Of a stretch of DNA of 49,962 nucleotides, positions 1-8,761 are shown piece by piece. The stretch's first letter is position 1. Every line of letters begins with the position of its first letter. The stretch is from Frankiaceae bacterium (GTDB lineage: Bacteria > Actinomycetota > Actinomycetes > JAFAQI01). The position numbers and the translations under genes were made by a program. Under the pieces are notes generated by a model. That model searched no databases. It was not told where the DNA came from and saw only the letters and a program-made list of their open reading frames with translations. The stretch is from contig JAFAZI010000104.1 of the NCBI GenBank assembly GCA_019239875.1, forward strand, positions 1 to 49,962, written 5' to 3'.

Positions 1-2
1 TG

Positions 3-62
3 GGTCCCGGGCCGGCGGACATTCGTGACCTGCTGTCGGCGGTGCCGGCGGCGACGGCATGA
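3..62 (+). CDS. C-terminal end of an upstream gene (partial)
   Basis: An open frame enters from the left edge and stops with TGA at 60-62. It gives 19 residues ending ADIRDLLSAVPAATA, with actinobacterial codon use (mostly G/C in third position). The next start lies 8 bases downstream, so it is probably the last gene of the same operon before the enoyl-CoA hydratase. Too little is present to name a family. Confidence 0.35.
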   Translation, partial: GPGPADIRDLLSAVPAATA

Positions 63-70
63 TCTGAAGG

Positions 71-958
71 GTGAGCTACGAGACCCTGCTGTACGACGTC
101 ACCGACCACGTCGCGACGATTACCTTCAACCGCCCCGATCGGCTGAACACCATCGTGCCGCCGATGCCGGAGGAGTTCGAACACGCGATCGGCACGGCCA
201 GCCGCGACGCGGCGGTCAAGGTCGTGGTGTTACGCGGCGCCGGCCGGTCCTTCTGCGCCGGGTACGACTTCGGCGGCGGCTTCCACCACTGGGACGACCT
301 CAACACCACCGACGGCAAGTGGGATCCCGGCAAGGACTTCATCGGCACCGGCGTCTACGGCCCGACGCAACGTTTCATGTCGATGTGGCGCTGCCCCAAG
401 CCGGTGATCGCCCAGGTGCACGGCTGGTGCGTCGGTGGCGGGAGCGACACCGCGCTGTGCGCCGACCTCGTCATCGCGAGCGACGACGCGCAGATCGGCA
501 CGCCGTACTCCCGCATGTGGGGCTGTTACCTGTCCGGCATGTGGATCTACCGCCTCGGCCTGACCAAAGCGAAGGAGTACGCGCTGACGGGCAAGCCGCT
601 GTCCGGCCGCGAGGCGGCGGATGTCGGCCTGATCAACCGAGCGGTGCCGTTCCACGATCTCGAGGCCGAAGTGGCGAGAACCGCCGCGCAGCTCGCCGCC
701 ATCCCGGCATCACAGCTCGCCGCTATGAAGCTGATCGTCAACCAGGCCTTCGAGAACATGGGGCTCGGCGCGACGCAGACGCTCGGCCCCATTCTCGACG
801 GCCTGATGCGTAACACCCCCGACGCCATGGAGTTCATCGACCTTGCCAACGCGGACGGTGTTGCGGCGGCGACTGCCCGCCGCGACGGTCCGTTCGGTGA
901 CTACAGCCAGGCGCAGCCCACCGGAAAGCCCGATCCGACCAATGTGATCACCCCGTAG
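71..958 (+). CDS. Enoyl-CoA hydratase/isomerase (crotonase) family protein
   Basis: This 295-residue protein has the crotonase fold, whose members hydrate, isomerise or cleave acyl-CoA thioesters in the cytoplasm. The N-terminal VATITFNRPDRLN strand (about 14-26) is typical. The two oxyanion-hole segments are FCAGYDF (61-67) and GWCVGGGSD (118-126). The usual catalytic-glutamate region is replaced by a SRMWGCYLSG stretch (about 147-156), so the exact reaction cannot be inferred. A GTG at 71 with AAGGG just before it is taken as start. The gene follows a truncated gene by 8 bases and its stop overlaps the convergent PhyH gene by 11 bp. The substrate is unknown. Confidence 0.9.
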   Translation: MSYETLLYDVTDHVATITFNRPDRLNTIVPPMPEEFEHAIGTASRDAAVKVVVLRGAGRSFCAGYDFGGGFHHWDDLNTTDGKWDPGKDFIGTGVYGPTQRFMSMWRCPKPVIAQVHGWCVGGGSDTALCADLVIASDDAQIGTPYSRMWGCYLSGMWIYRLGLTKAKEYALTGKPLSGREAADVGLINRAVPFHDLEAEVARTAAQLAAIPASQLAAMKLIVNQAFENMGLGATQTLGPILDGLMRNTPDAMEFIDLANADGVAAATARRDGPFGDYSQAQPTGKPDPTNVITP

Positions 959-1706
959 CCGCAAGCGGGAGCTCGACGGGGAACAATCCCGCGCCGACGG
1001 TCCGCTTCGGCTCGACCATGCTGAACGCCGGCTGTGCCATGACCCGCGGGTAGGTGCCTCGGTTGGGCCCCGGCGAGTGCAGGATCAGCGGGTGAGCGAG
1101 CACGACGTCGCCCTCCTCCGCGACGACCTCGACGGCCGGCGGCCAGCCCTGCTCGTCCAGCCGGCGGGCGACAGCGGTAGCGAGGTCTGTGGCGTCCATC
1201 CCCGCCGGCTCGGCGTCCCGGAGCAGGTGAGCGGCTAGATGATGCGAGCCTTCGACGACGAGCGTCCCTCCGCCACCCGGTTCGACCGTCGAGAAACAGA
1301 AAAGGTTGAGCAACGCCTGCTCCGGCGAGGTCAGGCGGTGGCGGAACCAGTCACCCTCGACGTGCCAGCCGTGACCGAAATGATCGTGGTTGAAGCCGGG
1401 AAAGGTGATCGGCCAGCTGCCCATCTCCGGTCGCATGACCCAGCGGTCCGCACCGACGAGCTGGTCGACGCCTGCGCGGAACCTGTCGGTGAGCGCATCG
1501 GTGTACGGCGAGTCGGTCAGGAGCTCCCGAATCCAGATTCGAGGCTGCGTCCATTGGATCGGCTGCGCCAGGTCGATTCCGACTCGCTCGCCGATCGCAG
1601 ACCTGACCGCACGCGCGACCGCCGGAGCGAAGGCGCGTCGTAGGACCGTCCAACCGCGCTCGACGAACTCACCGATCTGCTCGTCGGAGAGCGGCCCGGC
1701 AACCAT
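948..1706 (-). CDS. Phytanoyl-CoA dioxygenase (PhyH) family protein
   Basis: The 252-residue protein matches the PhyH branch of Fe(II)/2-oxoglutarate oxygenases, which hydroxylate small molecules or acyl-CoAs. The first metal-binding element reads HVE (115-117) within WHVEGDW, where PhyH proteins normally have HxD. The distal histidine is H210 in LILHSPGPN, followed by an arginine that could hold 2-oxoglutarate. GDVVLAHP before it is the usual strand. An ATG at 1706 is used; no strong ribosome binding site is visible. It is convergent with the enoyl-CoA hydratase. Activity is likely but unproven because of the HxE variant; the substrate is unknown. Confidence 0.83.
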   Translation of the reverse strand: MVAGPLSDEQIGEFVERGWTVLRRAFAPAVARAVRSAIGERVGIDLAQPIQWTQPRIWIRELLTDSPYTDALTDRFRAGVDQLVGADRWVMRPEMGSWPITFPGFNHDHFGHGWHVEGDWFRHRLTSPEQALLNLFCFSTVEPGGGGTLVVEGSHHLAAHLLRDAEPAGMDATDLATAVARRLDEQGWPPAVEVVAEEGDVVLAHPLILHSPGPNRGTYPRVMAQPAFSMVEPKRTVGAGLFPVELPLAATG

Positions 1707-1748
1707 GCGAGAACGGTACGCCGCAACCGCGACGCGGTGGCGCTCTTC

Positions 1749-1949
1749 TCAGTCAGCGACGTCGTCCGCGGAGGCCTCGTCAATCGGCGCATCGGTGCTC
1801 GCGCCATCGCTCTCCCGCTCGAAGACGTCTTCCGCCTTGCGGTCTGATGACGTCTGGTCGGCGACCTCGGCGACTGCCTCTTCGTCGGACAGGCCTTCAC
1901 CCGCAGGCTGCGTGGTGCCGGCGGACACAGGGGATTCAGGAGTACTCAT
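1749..1949 (-). CDS. Small acidic hypothetical protein
   Basis: This 66-residue ORF is rich in D, E, S and A, with no hydrophobic core, no cysteines and no recognisable domain; it is probably intrinsically disordered. Its third codon positions are strongly G/C, as in real genes nearby. It sits between the PPOX gene and the PhyH gene on the same strand, with short gaps of 64 and 42 bp, so it could share their transcript. No good Shine-Dalgarno sequence precedes the ATG at 1949. I do not recognise the family. Confidence 0.5.
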   Translation of the reverse strand: MSTPESPVSAGTTQPAGEGLSDEEAVAEVADQTSSDRKAEDVFERESDGASTDAPIDEASADDVAD

Positions 1950-2013
1950 GCTCTAGTCGTGCCCGACAGCGGGCCGCCACAATCGTGCGAGTCCCAGCCT
2001 GGTGCGCGCGGGC

Positions 2014-2466
2014 TCACTCAGGGGAGACACCGTAGGTCCGCACGGGCGTCACGAGGACCGCTGTCCGACGCTCGACGGCCATCGTGCGGTCGTACTCCTC
2101 CCAGTCGTCGTGTGTCCCGCCGGCCGCCGTGAAGACCTCGCGCAACAACTGCCGCAGGGCCTCCGCGTCGATGCCGGGCCAGGGGTCATCGGGCCCGATC
2201 AGGTCCGCGTCACCCTCGACCGTCGCCCACTGCCACCCCGATCGCGCCACCACCGACAGCCGGCGCTGCTTCCGCAAGTTGGCAAGCTTCGCCGAGCCGC
2301 CAACCGCAACCAGACCGACTGCCTGGTCACCGGACGTCGGATGCACCAGGACCCCCGCGTTCACGACGGAGGACTGGATCGTGCCGTCGACGCGAACAGT
2401 GTTGACCACACACAGCCCGTGGTCCATCGCCGCGATGCGGGTGAACGCCGCGAGGTCCCGGCTCAC
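2014..2466 (-). CDS. PPOX-class (split-barrel) probable F420/flavin-dependent oxidoreductase
   Basis: The 150-residue protein resembles the pyridoxamine-5'-phosphate-oxidase-like split-barrel family, in particular the F420-dependent PPOX group common in actinobacteria. Visible features are an N-terminal strand GLCVVNTVRVDG, a central VGLVAVGGSAKLANLRKQRR segment where such proteins bind the cofactor phosphate, and a WATVEGDADLIG strand. Longer open frame exists upstream, but the GTG at 2466 forms a GTGA overlap with the stop of the DinB gene, which fixes the start by translational coupling. The choice between F420 and FMN, and the substrate, cannot be read from sequence. Confidence 0.78.
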   Translation of the reverse strand: MSRDLAAFTRIAAMDHGLCVVNTVRVDGTIQSSVVNAGVLVHPTSGDQAVGLVAVGGSAKLANLRKQRRLSVVARSGWQWATVEGDADLIGPDDPWPGIDAEALRQLLREVFTAAGGTHDDWEEYDRTMAVERRTAVLVTPVRTYGVSPE

Positions 2467-3233
2467 CGCGCCGTCAATCGATCGAGGTCGCGCTCGAGAT
2501 AGCGGCGGTGCTCCCACTCCTCGATCAGGATGCACCGCACGCATCCACGCACCGGAAAGGCTTCAGACTCGGGGTAACCGACTTCTTCGACCGGCTCGGT
2601 CATGCCGTCGAGCTGCCCATCAGTGAGCCGGGACACGAGTTCGGTCATGATCTTGATCCGGTCGGCCCGAACGTCGAGGATCTCGTCGAGAGACGGCCGC
2701 ACCTCGTAGTCCCGCGGGATACCAGGGATGTCCGGCATCTCGTCGTAAGGGAGGTCCAGCGGGTGGTAGGGCGAGGGGTCGCCGAGCACTGCGCGGAGGA
2801 TCCACGAGTCGGTCGCGAACACCAGATGCCGAAGCGTCTGGACCGCGGACCACTCGCCGTCGACTCGTTCGTGGAGCAGGTCCGGCGCAAGCGAGCGCAG
2901 CCTCGCGATGGTCGGCTCCCACAGCTGTTGCAACGTGTCCCACGCAGTGCGGATCTCCGCCGCCGTGCGGGCACCGAAGATGATCCCTCGATCGGGGTCG
3001 CGGCGATTCAGCTCTGCCTCGACCAGCGGCACGATGTCGACGCCGTTTATGCGGACGTTGTCGAGATCGGCCTCGATCTCGACGTTGACCAGCTCGCCGA
3101 GAATCGAGACGTCCTTGAAACGCACGTGCTTGAGCTCGGAGCCGGTGAAGTCGACCATGCGGAACTTGGCGTTGAGCAGCTGGACGTCGTCGAAGGTCGA
3201 GCCGGCGAGATCCTGGTCATTGAAGTCAGCCAC
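2463..3233 (-). CDS. DinB-family protein with N-terminal pentapeptide-like segment
   Basis: The 256-residue protein has two parts. Residues 1-70 carry short repeats of the A(D/N)LxxxxF type (DLAGSTF, LLNAKF, VDFTGSEL, VRFKDVSI) like a pentapeptide-repeat solenoid. From about residue 95 a four-helix DinB/YfiT-type domain follows (WDTLQQLWEPTIARL, GEWSAVQTLRHLVFATDSW, EEWEHRRYLERDLDRL). The histidines in TLRHLVF and EWEHRRY fit the metal site of this superfamily, which includes mycothiol-dependent enzymes. It follows the alcohol dehydrogenase by 46 bp and overlaps the PPOX gene by 4 bp, so the three are probably one operon. Substrate unknown. Confidence 0.83.
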   Translation of the reverse strand: MADFNDQDLAGSTFDDVQLLNAKFRMVDFTGSELKHVRFKDVSILGELVNVEIEADLDNVRINGVDIVPLVEAELNRRDPDRGIIFGARTAAEIRTAWDTLQQLWEPTIARLRSLAPDLLHERVDGEWSAVQTLRHLVFATDSWILRAVLGDPSPYHPLDLPYDEMPDIPGIPRDYEVRPSLDEILDVRADRIKIMTELVSRLTDGQLDGMTEPVEEVGYPESEAFPVRGCVRCILIEEWEHRRYLERDLDRLTAR

Positions 3234-3279
3234 GACGCCAACCTCTCACGCACCTCTGACAGTCGGCGCCCGGGCGGTG

Positions 3280-4428
3280 CTAGTAGCGGATCAGGCCACG
3301 CAGGTTCTTGCCGTCCCGCATGTCCTGATAGCCCTGGTTGACGTCCTCGAGCTTGTACTCGGTCGTGACCAGCTCGTCGAGCTTGAGCTTGCCTTCCTTG
3401 TACAGGCGCATCAAGCGGGGGATGTCACGTCGGGCGTTGGCACCACCGAAGATGCCGCCGACGAGCTCCTTCTGCATCAGCGTCAACTCGAACAGCGAGA
3501 GGGTGACCTCGGTCGCGGCGATGTCCGCGACGGAGGTGACGACGCACCGGCCGCCCTTCGACACCAGCGCCATGACCGACGCGATCATCGACCCCTCCGC
3601 AACACCGGTCGTGATGATCGCCTTCTCGGCCATGGCGCCCCACGTGATCTCGCCGACGAGAGCGAACGCCTCTTCGAGATCGGACACCGCGTGGGTGGCG
3701 CCGAACTGCAGCGCCGAATCGCGCTTGAACTGAACCGGGTCGACCGCGACGATGTGGCGGGCACCGCACATGACAGCGCCCTGGATGGCGTTGATACCGA
3801 TCCCACCGATGCCGACGATGACGACGGTCTCGCCTGGCTGCACCTGCGCGCGGTAGACCGACGTACCCCACCCTGTCGTGACACCACAGCCGACCAGCGC
3901 GGCCTTGTCGGTGGGGATGTCGTCCTCGAGCTTGATGCAGGACGCCTCGTTGACGACGGTGTGGGGCGCGAAGGTGCCGAGGCAGCACATGATGCCGATG
4001 TCGGTGCCGTCCTTGGCGAGGTGGTGACGCGCGGTCAGCCCAGCGATCTGGCGACCGACGATCAGGAACTGTCCAAGGTCGCAGAGGCTCTGCTTGCCGG
4101 TGGAACACGACGGGCAGCGGCCGCACGAGGGAATGAAGGAGAGCGCGACGTTGTCGCCGACCGCGAGACTGGTGACACCAGGACCGACCTCGACGACCGT
4201 CCCGGCTCCCTCGTGGCCGCCGATGATCGGGTACTGCGGGAAGCCGAGCAGCTCCTGCATGTCGTCAGGCATCCGCATGTCGCCGGTGACGAGGTGTTCG
4301 TCGGAGTGGCACAGCCCGGAGGCGGCCAGCTCGACCGTTACTTCGCCCGGCCCGGGGTCGTCCAGCGTGATTTCTTCGATCTCCCACGGCGAGTGGGTCT
4401 TCCAGAGAACAGCAGCCTTGGTGTCCAC
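3280..4428 (-). CDS. NDMA-dependent (mycofactocin-linked type) zinc alcohol dehydrogenase
   Basis: This 382-residue medium-chain alcohol dehydrogenase closely follows the NDMA-dependent alcohol dehydrogenase pattern: N-terminal TKAAVLW, the catalytic zinc region GLCHSDEHLVTGDM, GGHEGAG, and the structural zinc cluster SCGRCPSCSTGKQSLC. The NAD-binding loop reads VGIGGIGINA and is followed by VDPVQFKRDSALQFGATHA. Family members hold a tightly bound nicotinamide cofactor and are thought to pass electrons to mycofactocin. The open frame extends further upstream, but the GTG at 4428 preceded by AAGGGG gives the normal family length. It lies 91 bp downstream of nadC and upstream of the DinB gene. 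No mycofactocin genes are in this window. Confidence 0.9.
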   Translation of the reverse strand: MDTKAAVLWKTHSPWEIEEITLDDPGPGEVTVELAASGLCHSDEHLVTGDMRMPDDMQELLGFPQYPIIGGHEGAGTVVEVGPGVTSLAVGDNVALSFIPSCGRCPSCSTGKQSLCDLGQFLIVGRQIAGLTARHHLAKDGTDIGIMCCLGTFAPHTVVNEASCIKLEDDIPTDKAALVGCGVTTGWGTSVYRAQVQPGETVVIVGIGGIGINAIQGAVMCGARHIVAVDPVQFKRDSALQFGATHAVSDLEEAFALVGEITWGAMAEKAIITTGVAEGSMIASVMALVSKGGRCVVTSVADIAATEVTLSLFELTLMQKELVGGIFGGANARRDIPRLMRLYKEGKLKLDELVTTEYKLEDVNQGYQDMRDGKNLRGLIRY

Positions 4429-4519
4429 GCGAGCCCCTTGTCCGTTCGGCGACGAGCCGGGATGACGACTTGACACGGAGCCTAACCGTGTCGAGCGGAT
4501 CGCACTACCGCCGGTCGGG

Positions 4520-5398
4520 TCAGGCCTCCATGTCAAGACCGATGTCGAACACCGGCGCCGAGTGGGTGAGCGCTCCGACAGCGAGGAAATCCACGCCGGT
4601 GCCGGCCACCCGCCGCGCGTCCGCCAGCCGGAGCCGGCCGCTGGCTTCGACCAGAACGCCCCCAGCGGCGGCACGGATCCGCTTGACGGCGAGCGTCATG
4701 TCTTCGATCGAGAAGTTGTCGAGCAGAATCTGCGTCGCGCCATGCGCGAGGGCTTCATCGAGCTGTTCGAGGGTGTCGACCTCGACCTGCACGATGAGGC
4801 CTGAGTCCGGGTATGCAGCCGCGACCTGGTCGAGCGCCGCGCCAACGCCGCCGGCCGCTGCGACGTGGTTGTCCTTGATCAGCACGGCAGAGTCGAGGCC
4901 GCGGCGATGGTTCACCCCGCCGCCGCACCTCACGGCGTACTTCTCGAGGTCACGCAGCCCGGGGATGGTCTTGCGGGTGTCCCGGATCCGCGCCCCGGTT
5001 CCCTCGACGGCATCCACCCAGCGCCGCGTCGCCGTCGCGATGCCGCTGAGGTGCCCGAGCAAGTTCAACGAGAGTCGCTCGACGGCGAGAACCTCGCGAG
5101 CGTTCCCCGAGATGACCGCGAGCCGATCGCCCGGCCGCACCCGATCGCCGTCAGTCACGCGGTTCTCGAGCCGGCCGTCCGTGAGGGAGGTGTCGATGAT
5201 GGCGGCGAGCACGGGCATCCCTGCAATCACGCCGTTGTCGCGAGCGACGTACGACGCGGTCATCGTCGCCGTGGCCGGGACGGTGGCGGCAGAGGTGAGA
5301 TCACCTGACGTGCCGAGGTCCTCGGACCTCGCGCGCTCGATGACGGCTGCGACATCGCCCGGATCCAGCCCGGCCGCGACCAACGCGTCGCGGCTCAT
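4520..5398 (-). CDS. nadC: Nicotinate-nucleotide pyrophosphorylase (quinolinate phosphoribosyltransferase)
   Basis: NadC converts quinolinate and PRPP to nicotinate mononucleotide, the third step of de novo NAD synthesis. The 292-residue length is normal. Diagnostic segments are RDTRKTIPGLRDLEKYAV with the PRPP/quinolinate-binding arginines and lysine, CGGGVNHRRGLDSAVLIKDNH, VEVDTLEQLDEAL, and the C-terminal VEASGRLRLADARRVAGTGVDFLAVGALTHS barrel end. Its ATG overlaps the nadB stop (ATGA, 5395-5398). It is the last nad gene of the nadABC operon; the alcohol dehydrogenase begins 91 bp further on. Confidence 0.97.
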   Translation of the reverse strand: MSRDALVAAGLDPGDVAAVIERARSEDLGTSGDLTSAATVPATATMTASYVARDNGVIAGMPVLAAIIDTSLTDGRLENRVTDGDRVRPGDRLAVISGNAREVLAVERLSLNLLGHLSGIATATRRWVDAVEGTGARIRDTRKTIPGLRDLEKYAVRCGGGVNHRRGLDSAVLIKDNHVAAAGGVGAALDQVAAAYPDSGLIVQVEVDTLEQLDEALAHGATQILLDNFSIEDMTLAVKRIRAAAGGVLVEASGRLRLADARRVAGTGVDFLAVGALTHSAPVFDIGLDMEA

Positions 5399-6912
5399 GC
5401 GGTGCGCTCCAGGTCACCGGCGACCGCGGCTTCACATCGGCCGTCGGCGCCAAGCCGCACGACGACATGGCGCTGAAATGTGGCGTCGGTGGTGGGGAAG
5501 TCCTCACGCCAGTGACAACCGCGACTCTCCTCGCGAGCCGCAGCCGCGGCGAGGATGGCGTCCGCGGCGAGCGCCCGATCGCTGCTCGGAAGGGCGGTGA
5601 TCGCGCGCCGGGAAACGGCGAGCTGCTGCGCACTACGCCGGATGCCCGCACCGGATGCCATGGCTCGCTGGATCGCGGCGACGTCGCCCGCAGCTGCGGA
5701 GGGAGCGGCGACCGCATCGCCGGCGGCACGCCGCTGCGGCAAGGCACTCGCGAGGCGATCGGCAAGCCGCCGCGCGAAGACGGCGCCTTCGATCAGGCTG
5801 TTCGAGGCAAGCCGGTTGGCGCCGTGCACACCGGTCGCCGCGACCTCGCCAACGGCGTACAGGCCGGCGACATCGGTCGCTCCCCACAGGTCGGTACGGA
5901 TGCCACCGCACAGGTAGTGCTGCGCCGGCGCGACGGGGATCGGCGAGACGATCGGGTCGACGCCGTACCGCCCGCATGCCGCGATCACCGTGGGAAAGCG
6001 GTCGCACAGATCGGTGATGCGCGTCGCGTCGAGGAAGACCCGATCGCCGGTTGCCCGCACCTGGTCGATGCGCCGCGCGACGACGTCGCGTGGCGCGAGG
6101 TCCGCCAGCGGATGGACGTCGGCCATGATGCGCGCTCCCCCGCCGTCGATCAGCACCGCACCCTCGCCGCGGAGGGCCTCCGTCACCAGCGGGATCTGGC
6201 CGGCGATGCCGTCGACCGCGAGGGCGGTCGGATGAAACTGCACGAACTCGACGTCGACCAGCGACGCCCCGGCTCGAAGCGCGAGTCCGAGACCCTCACC
6301 CGCGACCTCCGCCGGGTTGGTCGTCACGGGATACAGACCGCCGACGCCGCCGGTCGCGAGGACGACGGCCCGCGCCGTGAGCTCGACGCCGTCGGCGATG
6401 ACGCCGGTGACCTGTGGCCGGTACGTCGAACTGCTGAGCAGCAGGTCGGTGACATCGGCCGTGATGACATCGATCGGCGCATCGCGAACCGCGGCGGCGA
6501 GCACGCGACTCACCTCGGCACCGGTCGCGTCGCCACCGGCGTGCACCACCCGGCGGCGATGATGACCGCCTTCGCGGGTCAGGGCCAGGTGTCCCTCGGC
6601 GTCGCGGTCGAAGTCGGCACCGAGGTCGAGCAGACCGACGAGGCCCGGTGCGGCACCGTCGGTGAGCACCGCGACGGCATCGTGGTCGCACGCACCGACA
6701 CCGGCGATCACCGTGTCTTCGGCATGAAGTGCCGGGCGGTCGTCAGCGCCGATCGCGGCAGCAAGCCCGCCCTGCGCCCAGCGGGTACTGCCACCCGCGA
6801 ACTCCCCGCTGGTGACCAGAGCCACCCGGCGCCGACCGGCGAGGCCGAGCGCAACCGACAAGCCAGCGACACCAGAGCCGACGACGATGACCTCGTAGGC
6901 GTCGCGCATCAC
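5395..6912 (-). CDS. nadB: L-aspartate oxidase
   Basis: NadB oxidises L-aspartate to iminoaspartate with FAD, the first step of NAD synthesis. The 505-residue protein shows the N-terminal dinucleotide fold [17 protein letters not shown], the succinate-dehydrogenase-like flavin motif [16 protein letters not shown], the substrate-binding VQFHPTAL segment, LRGEGAVL, and [28 protein letters not shown] near residue 380. The C-terminal helical domain is shorter than in enterobacteria. The start is either GTG at 6912, which overlaps the nadA stop (GTGA), or the ATG directly after it at 6909. It is followed by nadC with a 4-bp overlap. Confidence 0.97.
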   Translation of the reverse strand: MMRDAYEVIVVGSGVAGLSVALGLAGRRRVALVTSGEFAGGSTRWAQGGLAAAIGADDRPALHAEDTVIAGVGACDHDAVAVLTDGAAPGLVGLLDLGADFDRDAEGHLALTREGGHHRRRVVHAGGDATGAEVSRVLAAAVRDAPIDVITADVTDLLLSSSTYRPQVTGVIADGVELTARAVVLATGGVGGLYPVTTNPAEVAGEGLGLALRAGASLVDVEFVQFHPTALAVDGIAGQIPLVTEALRGEGAVLIDGGGARIMADVHPLADLAPRDVVARRIDQVRATGDRVFLDATRITDLCDRFPTVIAACGRYGVDPIVSPIPVAPAQHYLCGGIRTDLWGATDVAGLYAVGEVAATGVHGANRLASNSLIEGAVFARRLADRLASALPQRRAAGDAVAAPSAAAGDVAAIQRAMASGAGIRRSAQQLAVSRRAITALPSSDRALAADAILAAAAAREESRGCHWREDFPTTDATFQRHVVVRLGADGRCEAAVAGDLERTA

Positions 6913-7865
6913 TCGCCGCCTCCCGGCGCGCCGACCAGGACCATTCGCTCGACCGATCGCCGTGCCCGCTCGGCGACCTCCTCGGGGACGGTGACCTCGT
7001 CTCGCCCGTCAGCGAGGCACTGCACCAGGAGCTCAGGGGTGATCATCTTCATGTAGCGGCACGAGGCCTTCTCGTTCATCGGCAGGAAGGTGACGCCCGC
7101 GTTCAGCCGGCGCAGCTGGTGAAGCATCCCGACCTCGGTGGCGACCAGCGCGGTTGGTGCGGTCAGCGTGCTCGCGATGTCCGCCATGCCGCCGGTGGAC
7201 AGGATGTGGGTGCGCTCCGCCGGCAGGTCACCGGTACCGGTCAGCCACAGCGCTGACGTCGCGCAGCCGCACTCGGGATGGATGAGCAGCTCCGCATCGG
7301 GATGAGCCGCGACCTGGGCGCGGACGTCCGACGGCGAGATGCCGGCATGGACATGGCACTCGCCCATCCAGATGTGCATGTTGTCGCGTCCGGTCTGGCG
7401 TTGCACATGCGCACCGAGGAACTGATCGGGCAAGAAGAGCACCGGCTGGTCGGCGGGAATCGAGGCGACGACGTCCACGGCGTTGGACGAGGTGCAGCAG
7501 ATGTCGGCCTCGGCCTTCACCGCGGCGCTCGTGTTCACGTAGGCAACGACCATCGCGTCTGGATGCTCGGCCTTCCAAGCGCGCAGCTGATCGGCTTCGA
7601 TCGTGTCGGCGAGCGAGCAGCCTGCGGCCGCCGTTGGGATCAACACGGTCTTCTCCGGCGAGAGGAGCTTCGCGGTCTCCGCCATGAAATGAACACCGCA
7701 GAACACGATCGTCGAGGCATCGGTGCTTGCGGCGAGCCGCGACAACGCGAGCGAGTCGCCGACGTGGTCCGCGACGTCTTGGATCTCGGGGACCTGATAG
7801 TTGTGAGCCAGGATCACCGCGTCGCGCTCGCGCGCCAGCCGTCGTACCTCATCGGTCCAGCTCAT
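6909..7865 (-). CDS. nadA: Quinolinate synthase
   Basis: NadA condenses iminoaspartate with dihydroxyacetone phosphate to quinolinate, using a [4Fe-4S] cluster. The protein has 318 residues. The three cluster cysteines sit in the expected contexts [25 protein letters not shown] and [11 protein letters not shown], and [21 protein letters not shown] is the family N-terminus. The frame is open further upstream, but the ATG at 7865 has the strong ribosome binding site GAGGAGGGGGAG just before it. It is the first gene of nadABC. A 17-bp palindrome lies 25 bp upstream, between it and the divergent nrtR, so the operon is probably repressed through NrtR. Confidence 0.96.
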   Translation of the reverse strand: MSWTDEVRRLARERDAVILAHNYQVPEIQDVADHVGDSLALSRLAASTDASTIVFCGVHFMAETAKLLSPEKTVLIPTAAAGCSLADTIEADQLRAWKAEHPDAMVVAYVNTSAAVKAEADICCTSSNAVDVVASIPADQPVLFLPDQFLGAHVQRQTGRDNMHIWMGECHVHAGISPSDVRAQVAAHPDAELLIHPECGCATSALWLTGTGDLPAERTHILSTGGMADIASTLTAPTALVATEVGMLHQLRRLNAGVTFLPMNEKASCRYMKMITPELLVQCLADGRDEVTVPEEVAERARRSVERMVLVGAPGGGE

Positions 7866-7889
7866 CCGGCTCCCCCTCCTCGGCAGGTT

Positions 7890-7906
7890 TTCGCCTTTGA
7901 GGCGAA
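7890..7906. promoter_or_regulatory. Probable NrtR operator between nadA and nrtR
   Basis: The perfect inverted repeat TTCGCCT-TTG-AGGCGAA lies in the 67-bp divergent region between nadA and nrtR. NrtR regulators usually bind a palindrome in front of the NAD genes they control and sense ADP-ribose. Assignment rests on position and symmetry, not on a matched consensus. Confidence 0.65.
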
Positions 7907-7932
7907 TACTGCTCCAACCGTAACATGACGCG

Positions 7933-8643
7933 ATGGCTGCGCCACGCGCCGGGGCCACTCCCCCGGGTCTCACCGCGTATCCGCACGAGGTCGCGGCCGT
8001 CGTCCTGTCAGTGCGTGACGGCGTGCTCTCGGTGTTGATGTGGCAGCGCGCGCAAGCGCCTCACGCAAAACGCTGGTCGCTACCCGTCGGCGGAGTCGGT
8101 CCGACCGAACGCCTCCGTGAGGCGATCTTGCGACAGCTCGCGGAAAAGGTCGACGTCCGAGAGGTGGCGCACCTCGAGCAGCTCGCGACCCACAGCAACA
8201 TCAAACGTGACCCGCGGGGACGGGTCCTGGCCACGGCGTACCTCGGCGTCGTCCCGAGCTCTGCCACACCGCACCTGCCGGCTGACACGAAATGGATCCC
8301 GGTCGAGGACTTGCCGGCGACGGCCTTCGATCACCACTACTTCATCGAGGCCGGCGTCGAGCGGCTGCGCGCCAAGCTGTCGTACACGAACATCGGGTTC
8401 GCCCTCGCCCCGGACGAGTTCACCCTGTCGGAGCTGCGCGACATCATCAGCGCGGCGCTCGGGTATCCCGTGACGCAGACCAACCTGGCCCGCGTCATGA
8501 CACGGCGGGACCTGATCGAACCGACGAAGTCTCGCGGCGCGCCTGGTCCGAGCGGTGGGCGGCCGGCGATGCGCTACCGCTTCTCGAGCCGCGAGCTCGC
8601 GATCACGGATCCCTTCGCCGTCCTCAAACCTCCCCGCCGCTGA
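7933..8643 (+). CDS. nrtR: NrtR: NUDIX-domain transcriptional regulator of NAD metabolism
   Basis: The 236-residue protein joins an N-terminal NUDIX-like domain (about 15-150) to a C-terminal winged helix (about 155-225). In the NUDIX box the spacing GGVGPTE-x7-RQLAEK is kept, but two acidic residues of the REUXEE core are replaced (Q and K). This predicts loss of hydrolase activity, as in NrtR proteins that use the domain as a ligand sensor. The helix-turn-helix end reads [32 protein letters not shown]. It is divergent from nadABC across a palindromic site, the classic arrangement for a local regulator. Confidence 0.9.
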   Translation: MAAPRAGATPPGLTAYPHEVAAVVLSVRDGVLSVLMWQRAQAPHAKRWSLPVGGVGPTERLREAILRQLAEKVDVREVAHLEQLATHSNIKRDPRGRVLATAYLGVVPSSATPHLPADTKWIPVEDLPATAFDHHYFIEAGVERLRAKLSYTNIGFALAPDEFTLSELRDIISAALGYPVTQTNLARVMTRRDLIEPTKSRGAPGPSGGRPAMRYRFSSRELAITDPFAVLKPPRR

Positions 8644-8656
8644 CCGATCCGGACTT

Positions 8657-8698
8657 TGTGCTGCGTGACACACCCCCCGCTGTCGGTGAAGCAGCACA
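8657..8698 (+). terminator. Inverted repeat after nrtR, possible terminator
   Basis: The arms TGTGCTGC (8657-8664) and GCAGCACA (8691-8698) are exact complements with a 26-base loop that has further small pairing. It starts 13 bp after the nrtR stop and has no T-tract, so it is only a possible factor-independent terminator. Confidence 0.3.
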
Positions 8699-8761
8699 GG
8701 TCCGTCCACAACTTTGCCGACGGCGTTGAGCCCGGCGCCTCCAGCCACGCAGGCTCAAAGC

